Positions 55,017-64,000 of a stretch of 64,000 bases of DNA are shown here, piece after piece (the first letter of the stretch is position 1; each line of letters begins with the position of its first letter). The translations under genes were made by a program, and so were the position numbers. Under the pieces are notes generated by a model. The model saw only the letters and a program-made list of their open reading frames with translations, searched no databases and had not been told where the DNA came from. The stretch is from CAWEBF01 sp963807235 (lineage in GTDB: Bacteria > Acidobacteriota > Vicinamibacteria > Vicinamibacterales > UBA2999): contig CAWEBF010000002.1 of the NCBI GenBank assembly GCA_963807235.1, forward strand, positions 10,249 through 74,248, in the 5' to 3' direction.

Positions 55017-55772
55017 ATGATCAGAAGCAATCAGGACATCCTGGAACCGTCCGCGCGGCTGATGCCACGCACCGAAGACGAGTACGTGGGCTCGGGCAAG
55101 CTCCGCCATCAGGTGGCCATCGTTACCGGTGGCGCCTCGGGCATCGGCCGGGCCACAGGCGTGCTCCTGGCGCGCGAGGGCGCCGACGTCGCCATCACCT
55201 ACCTTCCAGTAGAGCAGCCCGACGCGGAGACCACGGCGGAACTGGTCGAACTGGAGGGCCAGTCGTGCCTGCTGATCCCCGGCGATGTGCAGGACCCGGC
55301 GTTCTGCGACGACGTGGTCCGCGAGACGGTGCATAAGTACGAGCGGCTGGAGATTCTGGTCAACAACGCGGCCTACCAGCAGCGGCGGCGGTCCATAGGC
55401 GACATCGACGACGAGCAGTGGGACCGCACGTTCCGCACGAACATCTACGCGTACTTCTACATGGCCCGCGCGGCCGTGGCGTATCTGCGGCGCGGCGCGG
55501 CTATTGTCAACGTGGGATCGATCACGGGCGTGGAGGGCAGCGAGCACCTGCTGGACTACTCGGCCACCAAGGGCGCAATCCATGCGTTCACGAAGGCGCT
55601 GGCCAGGAACCTGGCTGGAAAGGGGATTCGCGTCAACGCCGTGGCGCCGGGGCCCGCGTCCACGAAGGCCTATGAGATCGCGCCGGCGATCGTGTTCCTG
55701 GCGTCGCACCGCGACTCCAGCTACATCACGGGCGAGGTGCTGAGTCTGAAGGGTGGTGAGACGACGGCGTAG
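55017..55772 (+). CDS. Short-chain dehydrogenase with shortened C-terminal lid
   Basis: 251 residues of the glucose/ribitol-dehydrogenase-like SDR group. VAIVTGGASGIGRATGVLLA (cofactor loop), ILVNNAAYQ, IVNVGSITG (catalytic Ser) and DYSATKGAIHAFTKALA (Tyr and Lys) are intact. The usual substrate-lid stretch after VAPGP (about 20-25 residues) is absent: VAPGPASTKAYEIAPAIVFL joins directly to the C-terminal SSYITGEVLSLKGG. The frame stays open across the join. It probably reduces or oxidises a carbonyl with NAD(P)H; activity is uncertain given the gap. Confidence 0.78.
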   Translation: MIRSNQDILEPSARLMPRTEDEYVGSGKLRHQVAIVTGGASGIGRATGVLLAREGADVAITYLPVEQPDAETTAELVELEGQSCLLIPGDVQDPAFCDDVVRETVHKYERLEILVNNAAYQQRRRSIGDIDDEQWDRTFRTNIYAYFYMARAAVAYLRRGAAIVNVGSITGVEGSEHLLDYSATKGAIHAFTKALARNLAGKGIRVNAVAPGPASTKAYEIAPAIVFLASHRDSSYITGEVLSLKGGETTA

Positions 55773-55809
55773 TCGCGCGCGCCGCGTGCGCCGTCGTCTC
55801 GTCGAGCAC

Positions 55810-55971
55810 TTACTCCTTGGCCGCGTCTTCCTCGGCATCGCTCAGCCGGTCGTCTTCGTCCTCAGCATCCTCGCCGAGGTGTGTCGTCGCGCCGTCTTCC
55901 TCGATGCCGAGCACGTCGCCGGGCTGTGCACGTTCCTCGATGGAGTCCGGGGTCGGGTTGTCGATGGCCAT
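55810..55971 (-). CDS. Small acidic protein
   Basis: 53 residues, below usual ORF cut-offs. MAIDNPTPDSIEERAQPGDV, then LGIEEDGATTHLGEDAEDED, then DRLSDAEEDAAKE. Leader CAGGAGTGACAC before the ATG at 55971. About one third Asp/Glu, surely disordered. I do not recognise a named family. Confidence 0.6.
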   Translation of the reverse strand: MAIDNPTPDSIEERAQPGDVLGIEEDGATTHLGEDAEDEDDRLSDAEEDAAKE

Positions 55972-56046
55972 GTGTCACTCCTGGGTGTGATGTGCGAACG
56001 AATGGATGAGTGGTGGTCGCCTGCAGGGGAGTGCAAGCGGAGTGCC

Positions 56047-56077
56047 GTCCACCTTCGCGCTTCGCGCTACGGTGGAC
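56047..56077. repeat. Hairpin with TTCGCGC heptamers
   Basis: GTCCACC and GGTGGAC pair around TTCGCGC-TTCGCGC, two perfect heptamers. It looks like a dispersed palindromic repeat rather than part of a gene, between the small acidic gene and the L,D-transpeptidase stop. Confidence 0.5.
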
Positions 56078-56108
56078 AAGTTTCGTCCAGGAGTGTGACG
56101 AGGGGTTG

Positions 56109-56780
56109 CTAGTCGGCCGTTGCGCCGCAGTCGCCGAGATACTTCGACGACTCCAGCCACTTCGGATCGGGGTAGTAGGCGAACACCAGCCCGTTGCCCT
56201 TCACCGTGTCGATCACTTCGCGGGCGATGCCGTCGCGCAGCGCGGGGCAGCCCCAGCTGCGGCCCAGACGGCCCTGAAGCTTGATCGCCTCTTCGCTGAC
56301 GTAGGGCGCGCCGTGCATCACGATGGCGCGCTGGTAGGCGTGGTCGTTGAAGCCGGCGTCCAGGCCGTGCATGCGCAGCGAGTAGCCGTTGCGGCCCACG
56401 TAGGTGTTGTCGGTGCGGAACAAGCCGATGCTGCTCTGGTGCGTCTCCGGTTCGTTGGAGAACGACGTGGCCATGTTCATGCCGCTGCCGCTGCCGTGGG
56501 CTACCAACTCTTCGTAAAGCAGCGCCCGCTCGCGGAGGTCGAATACCCACAACCGCTTCTGCGTGGAGGGGCGGGAGTAGTCGATCACCGTCAAGGTCTG
56601 AAGGTCCTTGACGTCGCCGGAGCGGACCGCGCACTGCGCGGCGCTGAGCGCCATCTCGAAGACGTCGCGTCTGATGTCGCCGATGCTGTCCCCGGCCCAG
56701 GCCTTCGCGGCCAGCGAGAGAGAAGACGCGCCCGCCGCCATTCGCACCTCTGCCAGCGTGGCAAAGAGGAGGAGGGTCAA
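56109..56780 (-). CDS. Murein L,D-transpeptidase catalytic-domain protein (YkuD_2 type)
   Basis: About 223 residues. Hydrophobic N-terminus (TLLLFATLAEVRMAAG), then LTVIDYSRPSTQKRLWVFDL, GLFRTDNTYVGRNGYSLRM, RAIVMHGAPYVSEE (His) and LGRSWGCPALRDGI (catalytic Cys in SWGCPA). The group is predicted to act on peptidoglycan in the periplasm. The start at 56780 is a TTG; no ATG is available in frame, so one may have been lost by error. Confidence 0.78.
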   Translation of the reverse strand: MTLLLFATLAEVRMAAGASSLSLAAKAWAGDSIGDIRRDVFEMALSAAQCAVRSGDVKDLQTLTVIDYSRPSTQKRLWVFDLRERALLYEELVAHGSGSGMNMATSFSNEPETHQSSIGLFRTDNTYVGRNGYSLRMHGLDAGFNDHAYQRAIVMHGAPYVSEEAIKLQGRLGRSWGCPALRDGIAREVIDTVKGNGLVFAYYPDPKWLESSKYLGDCGATAD

Positions 56781-56870
56781 GCCAGCGAGGAGGAGAGTCT
56801 TTCGTGAGGGCAGAACCCTTTCAGTTTACGGATCGAACCCCCTCCTGCCAACCCCTAAACGCGCTATTGA

Positions 56871-56911
56871 CTTTCGGATCCGGCTTTCGGCTTTCGGCTT
56901 CCGGCCTGAAC
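56871..56911. repeat. Period-7 array (CTTTCGG)
   Basis: CTTTCGG, a 6-base ATCCGG, then CTTTCGG, CTTTCGG, CTTCCGG, CCTGAAC. It lies between the two L,D-transpeptidase genes. Confidence 0.7.
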
Positions 56912-56920
56912 CAGCTCTTC

Positions 56921-58343
56921 CTATCGCCGGCTCATCCGTGCGTCAGTCACGGTTCGCCTCGACGCGAATTGCTTGGTGTCGTAGGCATAGATGTCGTCGA
57001 ACACCTCGACGTCGCCGTTACCCTTGGGCCACATCGTGAAATAGACGATGTGAACCGGCACCTTTTCCTTCAGCGCGACGTGCTGTTCGTCTCCGGAATG
57101 CATCGCCCTCTGGATCTTGTCGTTCGTCCACTCGGGCTTGTCGCGCAGCATGTACCTGGCTAGCTCCTCCGGCATTTCCAGGCGGATGCAGCCGTGGCTC
57201 AGCGCGCGGCCCTCTCGGAAGAACAGGGCGTCGGCCGGCGTGTCGTGCAGGTAGACGTCGTGCGGGTTGGGGAACAGGAACTTCACGTGGCCAAGGGCGT
57301 TACCGGCCCCCGGCTTCTGGCGGAACGCCAGCTCCTTGATCTCCTCCGGGTCGTCCCAGTTCACCGACGCGGGATCCACGGCCTCGGTGCCGCCGCCCAC
57401 CCGGTGCAGGATCTCGATGTTCTGGCGCCGCAGGAAGTTGGGATCGCGCGCGGCCGACGGCGCCGTCTCGCCCTCGGCGATGCTGTCCGGCACGTTCCAG
57501 TAGGGGCTGAACACCACCGTCTCCATTTCGTCGCTGAAAATCGGCGTGGCGTTTCCCGGCTTGCCGACAATCACTTTCATTTCGAGCACCGGCTGGCCGT
57601 TCTCCCGCGCCGCCATGTAGTACGCCGGCACGTTCACCAGGATGTGGCGCGGCCCCAGGTCGTCGGGCAGCCAGCGCCAGCGCTCCAGGTTCAGCGCAAT
57701 CTGCCCCGCGCGCGCGTCTGGCGCGCCCTGCGCCTGCTGCTTCTCGTTGATGGCGGTGAGCGTGCCCTGCAGCGCGGCGTACTCAGGATGCACCGGCCGC
57801 ACTTTGTCCAGCCAGGCGCCCAGTGTCTCCTTGTCGCCGACCGCTTCCGCCAGCGTGGCGACGAAGTCCGGCGCAGTTCGCTTCGCCTTCCACAACGAGC
57901 TGATTGCCTTTGGCTGCGTGCGCCCCATCGCCACGTCTCGGCCCAGCGTGAGCAGCGCTGTCGTCAACTGCACGTCGAACCCGCGCCAGCGCCTGCGGGT
58001 CGTCCTTCAGCTGCTTCTCGACGTCGTCCTCCGCGTCGATGAGCTGGGCAAGGTCTTGCTCAATGTATTCCGCCTCGAGCAGGCCGTGGTTGGGCGCCGT
58101 GCGGATGACCATCAGCGCATCCTCCGGCTCCGCCGTTGAGTCATTCGTGACCCAAACAGGTGCGTTCGCGCGCTGTTCGTAGAACTGCCGCACGTCCGCC
58201 TGAACCGTGCTGGCCTTTCCATCTGGCGCTGCTGCAACGACTTGCTGGATGGCCGAAGTGACTTCCGGGGTTAAGTTCTGACTGCATCCAATCGCCAGCG
58301 TGGCGATCGCTGCGGCAACAACACCTGGGGTTCGCCTGCTCAT
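56921..58343 (-). CDS. YcbB/LdtD-like L,D-transpeptidase lipoprotein (one frameshift)
   Basis: About 474 residues. Lipobox-like LAIGC at residues ~16-20, then a peptidoglycan-binding-like N-terminal region (VQADVRQFYEQRANAPVWV). After a break near 57980 come RWLPDDLGPRHILVNVPAYY, MKVIVGKPGNATPIFSDEME, FSPYWNVPDSIA and the YkuD catalytic SHGCIRLEMPEELA (Cys). It cross-links peptidoglycan 3-3 or attaches proteins; that is the family activity. Tandem with the second L,D-transpeptidase on the same strand. Confidence 0.85.
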
Positions 58344-58453
58344 ACGTCCTGACTGAGCAAGGAGCGAGCCACGCCTTAGTTGAGTGAAGTCTCAACCGTA
58401 TTCTTTGTCACGAGCGACTGGTTGGGATAGAACGGCGCCAGTTCGAAGAGTGC

Positions 58454-60428
58454 TCACAACTCGGCCACACCCAAGCCGGTGAGGTACTTGTAGGTTTCGT
58501 CGTAGAACGCAGGCGCACGTGTCGGATCCGACTCGTCACCCGACGGCACAAAGATGACCATTCCCTGCCGCGCGCGCGTCAACAGGACACGATACGCGTT
58601 CAGCAAGTATCGCCTCCTGTCTTCCTTGTGGATGGTCGTCCACGCGTCTCCTCTAAAGGAGTGGTAGTGCCACGTCTCGCCGCGCCGACGCAGGTCCCCA
58701 TCCCAGCTCACGCAGATCCAATCGAGCTCAAGGCCCTGGACCTGAAATTCGGTTGCCGCGTCCTCCAGGTAATAGCTCGATCGCGTATCGTGCCTGTCGT
58801 TAAGGAACCACTGAACTGGATCGACATTCACGCGGACGTCAATCGCATGTGGCTTGAGTCGTTGCGCCTGCGAAGAGGCAACCAAGCCGTATCGTTCTGA
58901 ACCGCGGGCGCGGCTTCGAATCCAAGCCTTGGCGAGCGCCAAGTCACGCGTGATCGCAATCGGATATCGCTGCGTGACTTCGCGGAGCAACGCTCCAGCC
59001 GAATTGGTATCACTGTCGAGAATGGCTTTCACAAAGGACGAGACCTTCTCGGATCGGAAGGATCTCATGGAGGTGCCGAGGTGAAGTCGTTCGTCCCATG
59101 CAACCGTCGCAACGGACTCAAGACGGTCGAGAGCCAGCTGCGCGGTGTACTCGGAATCGCCCAGGTGCGGCGACACGTGAACGCACCAGTGGGGAAACTG
59201 CAAGCGCACGGCTTCGAGCCACTCGCCGATTCCTGCCTCGCCAGTATGAATTTCCTGGCCTCCTCCGACGAGACAAACTACAACTGCCCAGTCTTCGTGC
59301 CGATCAAGATAGGAGATCAAGAATTCCGGTTCGGACTTGTCGAAGTTCGCGATCTTCTTCCGACGCTGCATGAAGTCGGCGGTCTTCGCCTTGGTCCACG
59401 CACGCTGTGCTTCATCGAAGATAACGACGTGGTCGTAGGGGGCGGTAGCGGTTCGGAGGCCTTCATCTCGGAAGTGGTGGATATTCTGAATGAAGGGCTT
59501 CACCCGTTGGCGGATAGCGCCCTTACGTTCAGTGTTGCCGACGCGCGCAAGTTCGTCCCGGGTCAGCGCTTCTTGCAGGACTGCCACAAGCGGGCCATTG
59601 CCAGAGAGGTATACGGCTCGCGCTTCACCGAAGTACGTCTGCGCGTTGCCACGTTCAAGCCGACCAGGGTCTTCCCGGCTCCTGGCACTCCGGTAACGAA
59701 TACGATGGTTTTTCGACGCTCTGCGCGAGCGCGCTCGATAGTCTCCTCAACACCCACAGAAGTCAGGCGCAGGTTCCGGGCGCCGGCATCATGACGCGAG
59801 ATCGCTTCGACTGAGTGCCTCGCATAGAGCGCACGGGCCGCCTCGATGATTGTCGGCGTCGGTTGATACGGGGCGGCCCCCCATGCCTCGCCGTCGATCG
59901 CTGGTCCGTCATTCGCCGCGAGCGCGTCCTGCAGAACGGCTCGAAGGTGGCGTGCGCCGCAACGGTACGGTGGCCGCACGTTATCCGAATACGCAGCCTG
60001 CCACTCAGCATCCGCGGCTTCTGCTTCGGTCGCGACGAGGATTGGAAGAATCGCGGCATCGTGGCTCGCCGCGTGAAAGTTTTTAAATCCAGGCCGTAGT
60101 CCCACGCCTGGTGGTAATCGGACAGGCGGAACTGCTTCTCGCCGCACTTGAACTCAATCGGGAACACCATCGACCCGGAAACCAGCACTGCATCGATTCG
60201 GCTACCGAGTCGCGGGACTTCGAATTCGAGATAGAGCGTACCGGCTAGCCCGCTGAGTGACTTCCGAAGGACCTCGAGTTCCTCTTCCCATGCTTGGCGT
60301 TGGTCAACTTCCAAGGCATGAGAGTGCGCCGCCGCTAGCGCACCGAGGACCTGGTCGGGTTCCGTTGCCAGGAAACGGTCCAGTCGCGCTGAATAATAGG
60401 CGGTTGCGCGGGGCAACGGACCGGTCAC
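58454..60428 (-). CDS. DUF2075 SF1-type helicase with PD-(D/E)XK-like N-terminus (two frameshifts); possible defence gene
   Basis: About 657 residues. N-terminal LGSRIDAVLVSGSMVFPIEF then KCGEKQF has the D...ExK pattern of restriction-type nucleases (Glu-Phe-Lys). After a break near 60083 there is a linker. The helicase core carries Walker A FVTGVPGAGKTLVG, and after a break near 59668 come DHVVIFDEAQRAW (Walker B DEAQ), WDERLHLGTSMRSFRSEKV, FQVQGLELDWICVSW and LLNAYRVLLTRARQGM. This is the DUF2075/Schlafen-like helicase family, often found in phage-defence islands. A perfect 24-base palindrome lies 62 bases upstream. Defence role is inference. Confidence 0.75.
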
Positions 60429-60469
60429 TGGCGGCGATGATATCGCAGAGCTTCGTTACGCATCGCGAT

Positions 60470-60513
60470 ACGTCGTCTTGCTGCACAGGACGACGTTTCC
60501 GCGGAAACGTCGT
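60470..60513. promoter_or_regulatory. Nested palindromes upstream of the helicase gene
   Basis: Positions 60490-60513 form a perfect 24-base palindrome (half-site ACGACGTTTCCG). The box ACGTCGTC at 60470-60477 is an inverted partner of GACGACGT at 60489-60496. So three ACGTCGT/ACGACGT half-sites stand at regular places, typical of a dimeric repressor operator. Confidence 0.55.
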
Positions 60514-60753
60514 GGCCGGGCTCGCGCGCAAGCAGCTCTGCACCCGTGTCGAAAAGTTCGGCCTCGAGTGATCGGAAGCTGGCGGCACCTCGAATCGCCT
60601 ACCGGTGCGGCTGCCAGCATCAGCCCGAGGCCGACGAAGATGCCAAGGCCGCAGAGCCAGGCCAGTCGTTGCGCATGAACATCGGGACGATGTCCACGCC
60701 GCGGCGCCGGCCTACTTCCGTTCCTGGATCGTGACCGGCGAGCGGAGTCGAAG
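60514..60753. other. Gap with a possible short membrane ORF
   Basis: No firm gene. On the minus strand, RLAWLCGLGIFVGLGLMLAA (about 60600-60660) would be a membrane helix within a longer arginine-rich reading frame, and may be a broken small membrane gene. No start or ribosome-binding site decides it. Confidence 0.25.
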
Positions 60754-61485
60754 CTATAAGGTCTCGGCGGCAATCTCGGCGGCTTCACCACGCATCGCCG
60801 CTCCCGCACCGCCCCCGACCAGCGCGCCGATGGCGGCACCTTGTCCACCGCCGGCGATCGCGCCGACCGCTGCACCGGCGCCCGCGGCGACCCCCACCTT
60901 CGCCGCGTCCTTACCCTTGTTGGCCGCGGCTTCCGAGCTGACGGGGGACGTCACGATTCGACCTCCGCCCGTCGCCGATCGTCACGCTGGTGAGCTCGAC
61001 GGAGATGTTGGCCTTTCCTTTCACGCGCCCGCCTTTGTCGGCCTCCACGATGCGGCCATCGACCCCGCGCCCGCGGGTGCCACCACCCAATCTCCACTTG
61101 TGATCGGCACTTCGAGAATCGCGGAGAACACATCGCCAGTCTTCATCGTCTTCGTCGAAAGATCGCGGGTTGTGCGAACGGTGATCCTGCGGCCTGCAGC
61201 CAATTGGGCCACCCTGGGTTTTGGTGGCGGCGGCGGGGCCACTGGTTTGGGCGCGGGCGCCGCCGCTGGCGCCGCTGCAGACGCTGGCGCCGCCGAGGGC
61301 TGGGACGCCGCCGGCGCATTCTGCGCTGGTTGCCCACCCTGTGCCGGCTGGTCTTGCGAAGGCACCGCTTCGGCTGAAGCCGCAGGCTGCTGCGGCTCAG
61401 GCGCGGAGCAGGCGGGAACCATAATGGCCATCGCCCCGATGACCAACAGACTGCGGATCGTGCGTGCGTGCGTTGTAGTCGTCAA
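60754..61485 (-). CDS. Glycine-zipper lipoprotein (two frameshifts)
   Basis: About 245 residues from a TTG at 61485 preceded by GGAGGTAATGCC. Lipobox VPACS, a long Ala/Pro/Gln linker (QPAASAEAVPSQDQPAQGGQ), then VAQLAAGRRITVRTTRDLST and TGDVFSAILEVPITSGDWVV. After a break near 61050 comes DGRIVEADKGGRVKGKANIS, and after a break near 60960 the glycine zipper (VGVAAGAGAAVGAIAGGGQG, AAIGALVGGGAGAAMRG). An outer-membrane or periplasmic scaffold is likely. Same strand as the OmpA-family gene just upstream. Confidence 0.65.
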
Positions 61486-61513
61486 GGCATTACCTCCAGG
61501 TTCGTCGCGCCAC

Positions 61514-63188
61514 CTATTGGACGGCGCTGTCGATGATCAGCGCCGCGCGGCGATTGAGAGCCAGTGTGGCTGGCTGCGAACTGTCGTACTTGAGCCGCTC
61601 CTCGCCGTAGCTGGTGATGGTCAGCCGCGACGAGTTGATACCGCGGCTCGTCAGGTAGTCCCGAACCGCCCGGGCGCGCCTTTCGCCAAGCGCCTTGTTG
61701 TACTGGGTCTGCCCTCGGGGCTCGCATATCCTTCGATGTGAAGACGAAGCGTGGGCCTGTCGTTCAGTGTCTTCAGGGCTCTCGTGAGCACCTAGGGCAT
61801 CGCCCGAAGCACCGACCTGCCGAGGTCGAACTGGACATCGGCCAACACGTTGAGCGGGGCCACTTCGATCGTCACGGTGTCGGTTGCCGTCCACCACGCC
61901 CGTCGTCGGCCGTCACCGTGAGCACGACTTTTCCGGGCGCTGTCTGCGCGCGCCACTGTGTCGTGGCCGCCCGCGGGTCTGTGATCGTGCCCACGGCACC
62001 GACCAGCGAGCGGTCGGGCGTCACCGTCCGATCCTGACTGGTCACCCGAAGCGTGACCGTCTGGCCGACCTCGACGCGACACGGGTCACACTGCGCCCGC
62101 ACGGTGGGTGGGCGGTTTGGCGGAGGAACGGGTGGCGGCGGGGGGCGCGGGGCCTCGACGACGGGGGCCGGTGGTGGTGGCGCCTCGACGCGAGGTGCTG
62201 GCGGCCTGGGCGGCAGAGGCGGCGGCGCCGTGAAGATTCTGACGCCGCTGTGGAACCCCAGGCGCAGTTGCAGACTGACGCCGGAACGTCCCTCGATGCC
62301 AAAACGATAGTTCGTCCCGATGCCGATCGACATGCCGCTCGGGTGCTGCCAGGTGAGGCCGGCAGCCACATTGACCCGCGAGTCCAACTCCGTGACGACC
62401 GGCGAAAGCGAACCGTCGATCCCGACGAGTGCCCCGGTTCGGTCACGATGGCGTCGCCTGTCGGCACTTCCCCGTGCAGTTCCGTCGTGAACCGGAGGCT
62501 TGACCGCGCACCGAACGCCGCACCCACGCCCCAACGCACCCCATCCGAGAGGCTCATGCCCGTCGGGTCGCCGCGCAAGACGAGGCCGCCGAAGCCGGCC
62601 AATTCGACCTGACGATTGATCTCCTTGCTGGCCACGAGGTCGGCGAAGTAGTCGAATTGACCCGTGCCGACGTTGTCCTCGCCGGCGGTCGGCAGCTTCA
62701 CCGTTCCGCGGAACGCCATCGCCAACGGTGCGCCGGTACTCCGACAACAGGTTGACCTTCGTTCCGACGTACACGTCGCCGAAATTGCTGCCCGTCCATT
62801 CGTCCCGGACCAGCGGATACTCGTTGACGACCCCTGCGAGGCCTGAGGTAGCGGGCGAGAAGAGCGGACGCGTGTCGCGATCGATCGCCGTCACGGCACG
62901 GACGGCGCCAAAGATTTCCGTGCGGCTACCGGCTCCGATGGCGAACGTTCCGGGGTAGTACGACGCGTCGGTGGATCCCTGCTTGAAATCCATCTCCGTG
63001 CGGTAGGCGCCGAACGCCCAGCCACCCTTCAGCACTTCTGCCGTCGGGACGAACCACAGTCCGGTATCGCCCCAGAAGGACGTGACGGCCGGGCGAACAT
63101 CCTGAGCGTTTGGCGAGTCCTGTGCCCACGCCGGCACGCCGAGCGCCAGTCCCGTCACCAGCACCACCGCTGTCGCCACGCATTTCAT
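61514..63188 (-). CDS. OmpA-family outer-membrane protein, heavily broken
   Basis: About 555 residues if repaired. Signal peptide (AVVLVTGLALGVPAWAQ), a beta-barrel-like part (TGLWFVPTAEVLKGGWAFGA, FAIGAGSRTEIFGAVRAVTA, QVELAGFGGLVLRGDPTGMS, IGIGTNYRFGIEGRSGVSLQ), a Pro-rich linker, an Ig/PKD-like part (VGQTVTLRVTSQDRTVTPDR), then the OmpA domain (VLADVQFDLGRS, LRLHIEGYA, NKALGERRARAVRDYLTSRG). Frames break near 62735, 62440, 61895 and 61730, and a TAG lies in frame at 61791. It is either a pseudogene or a patch of poor sequence. OmpA domains bind peptidoglycan. Confidence 0.65.
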
Positions 63189-63294
63189 CTACTGCCGGCC
63201 TCGTTTCTTTTCGGACCCACGCCGTCGACACGGCGGTGGTGCAGAAACCGGGCCATGGTTTTCAGGCCGTATTGAGCACAGTCTGCTGAATTTC

Positions 63295-63310
63295 TCACAA
63301 CCGGTTGTGA
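63295..63310. promoter_or_regulatory. Perfect palindrome between divergent genes
   Basis: TCACAACCGGTTGTGA is a perfect 16-base palindrome about 107 bases before the OmpA-family start and 165 before the rightward gene. A TACAAT -10-like box stands at 63414-63419 for the rightward gene. The rest of 63189-63474 shows no gene. Confidence 0.45.
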
Positions 63311-63474
63311 GTGCCTCGGCCTGCAGTGATCGAGGTCCCATCGCCATCTCGTGGTTCCGAGAGCCGGATGCTCGAGGCTTATCGCGCCACGGGGCGTGGG
63401 GGGCAGACCGCCGTACAATTCAGCATAGCCGGACACGACGGGAGTCGCCCGTCGCACCTCGAGCGGAGATGTAG

Positions 63475-64000
63475 ATGGCTACTGAAGCAGAGATTCGCAC
63501 GCGTGCGATGCAGGAATTCCAGATGGCGGTGGAGATCGGCCAGATCCGCCGCAATGGGATCATGGAGGCGCGGGCGGAAGCGCTGAATGCGGTGCCGGCG
63601 GGCCAGGCTGCGCTGCAGGTCTACAGCGAGGCGCTGCAGCCGCCGCGGAGGCCGCCTGCACGGCGGAATACAAGGTCGCTCAGCAGGCCTGTCAGATGGC
63701 GGAGATCGACGCCCACACCAAGCACGGCGACGCCAACGTGGCGGTGATGAGCACCCTGCAGGACGACAACGCCAAGGCCGAGGAGGACTGCCGCGCGGCG
63801 ATGGACGAGTGCGAGCAGGCATACCAGGCGGCATGGCACGAGGCCCAGCAGATGGTGGGGCCGGCGGCCGACAAGGCGCGCAAGGCCGCGCGCGCCGCGC
63901 GAGAGAAGGCGCTGGCGGCCTGCGAGAAGGCCCGGGCGAAGGCGCTGGCTGCCGCCGACACCAAGTATCAGAAGGCGCTGTTCAAGAACAACGAGACGAT
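63475..64000 (+). CDS. Coiled-coil helical protein, N-terminal part (one frameshift, runs off window)
   Basis: MATEAEIRTRAMQEFQMAVE starts after GGAGATGTAG. The frame breaks near 63640 (YSEALQ then AAAEAACTAEYKVAQQA), then DDNAKAEEDCRAAMDECEQA and ARAAREKALAACEKARAKAL give an Ala/Lys/Glu-rich coiled coil with periodic Cys. No signal peptide. The 3' end is beyond the window. Family not recognised. Confidence 0.55.

Overview
The window is high-GC DNA with almost no non-coding slack. Its gene content fits a soil or sediment Acidobacteriota, most likely Vicinamibacteria-like: a DUF1592/DUF1552 pair, PD40/TolB-type propellers, TonB receptors with carboxypeptidase-regulatory domains, ankyrin proteins, an ECF sigma factor with a DGPF partner, and a TamA/TamB pair. 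That placement is inference; no rRNA or other marker gene is visible. No tRNA, rRNA, IS element, phage or CRISPR array was recognised. Many otherwise convincing genes carry one or more single-base frameshifts (about 35-40 in total), most simply explained as sequence or consensus error. Such genes are given here as one feature with the break noted.

Layout. 1-20 kb is mostly envelope and secreted proteins on the minus strand: PD40 protein, DUF6152, TonB receptor, ankyrin, DUF1552/DUF1592 and a DUF4139-like protein. The plus strand there carries a truncated amidohydrolase, an NHL/SMP-30-like propeller and an eight-PASTA membrane protein. 20.2-29.6 kb is the centrepiece: ten tightly coupled plus-strand genes. 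They encode an FHA+RING-like protein, a ThiF/UBA-type E1, an E2 with HPN motif and catalytic Cys, an unknown protein, a ubiquitin-like protein ending in Ala-Gly, a JAMM/JAB isopeptidase, an ARC/Mpa-like AAA+ ATPase, a Dop-like protein, a 64-residue Pup/UBact-type modifier ending in Gly-Gly-Gln, and a PafA-type ligase. A ubiquitin-like pathway and a pupylation pathway thus appear to share one transcript and one unfoldase. No 20S proteasome gene is in the window, and the ATPase lacks the usual C-terminal docking motif.

29.5-45 kb is regulation and stress: a winged-helix-like protein, a SorC-type regulator with a perfect palindrome in front, an ECF sigma/DGPF pair, a cluster of small envelope and stress proteins (BON, YtxH, lmo0937-type), a hybrid histidine kinase, YihY, a DUF892 ferritin-like protein, receivers, an NtrC-type sigma54 activator, another histidine kinase, and DUF421. 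45.5-54.7 kb is outer-membrane assembly (TamB, TamA/BamA, AsmA-like) and small stress proteins. 55-64 kb holds an SDR, two L,D-transpeptidases, a DUF2075 helicase with a nuclease-like N-terminus (possible defence gene), a glycine-zipper lipoprotein, a broken OmpA-family protein and a partial coiled-coil protein.

Two non-coding patterns recur. More than a dozen short arrays of exact 7-bp period but differing motifs sit at gene ends; they sometimes encode gene termini, and they bracket truncated gene remnants. A second family of double-hairpin palindromic elements occurs three times.
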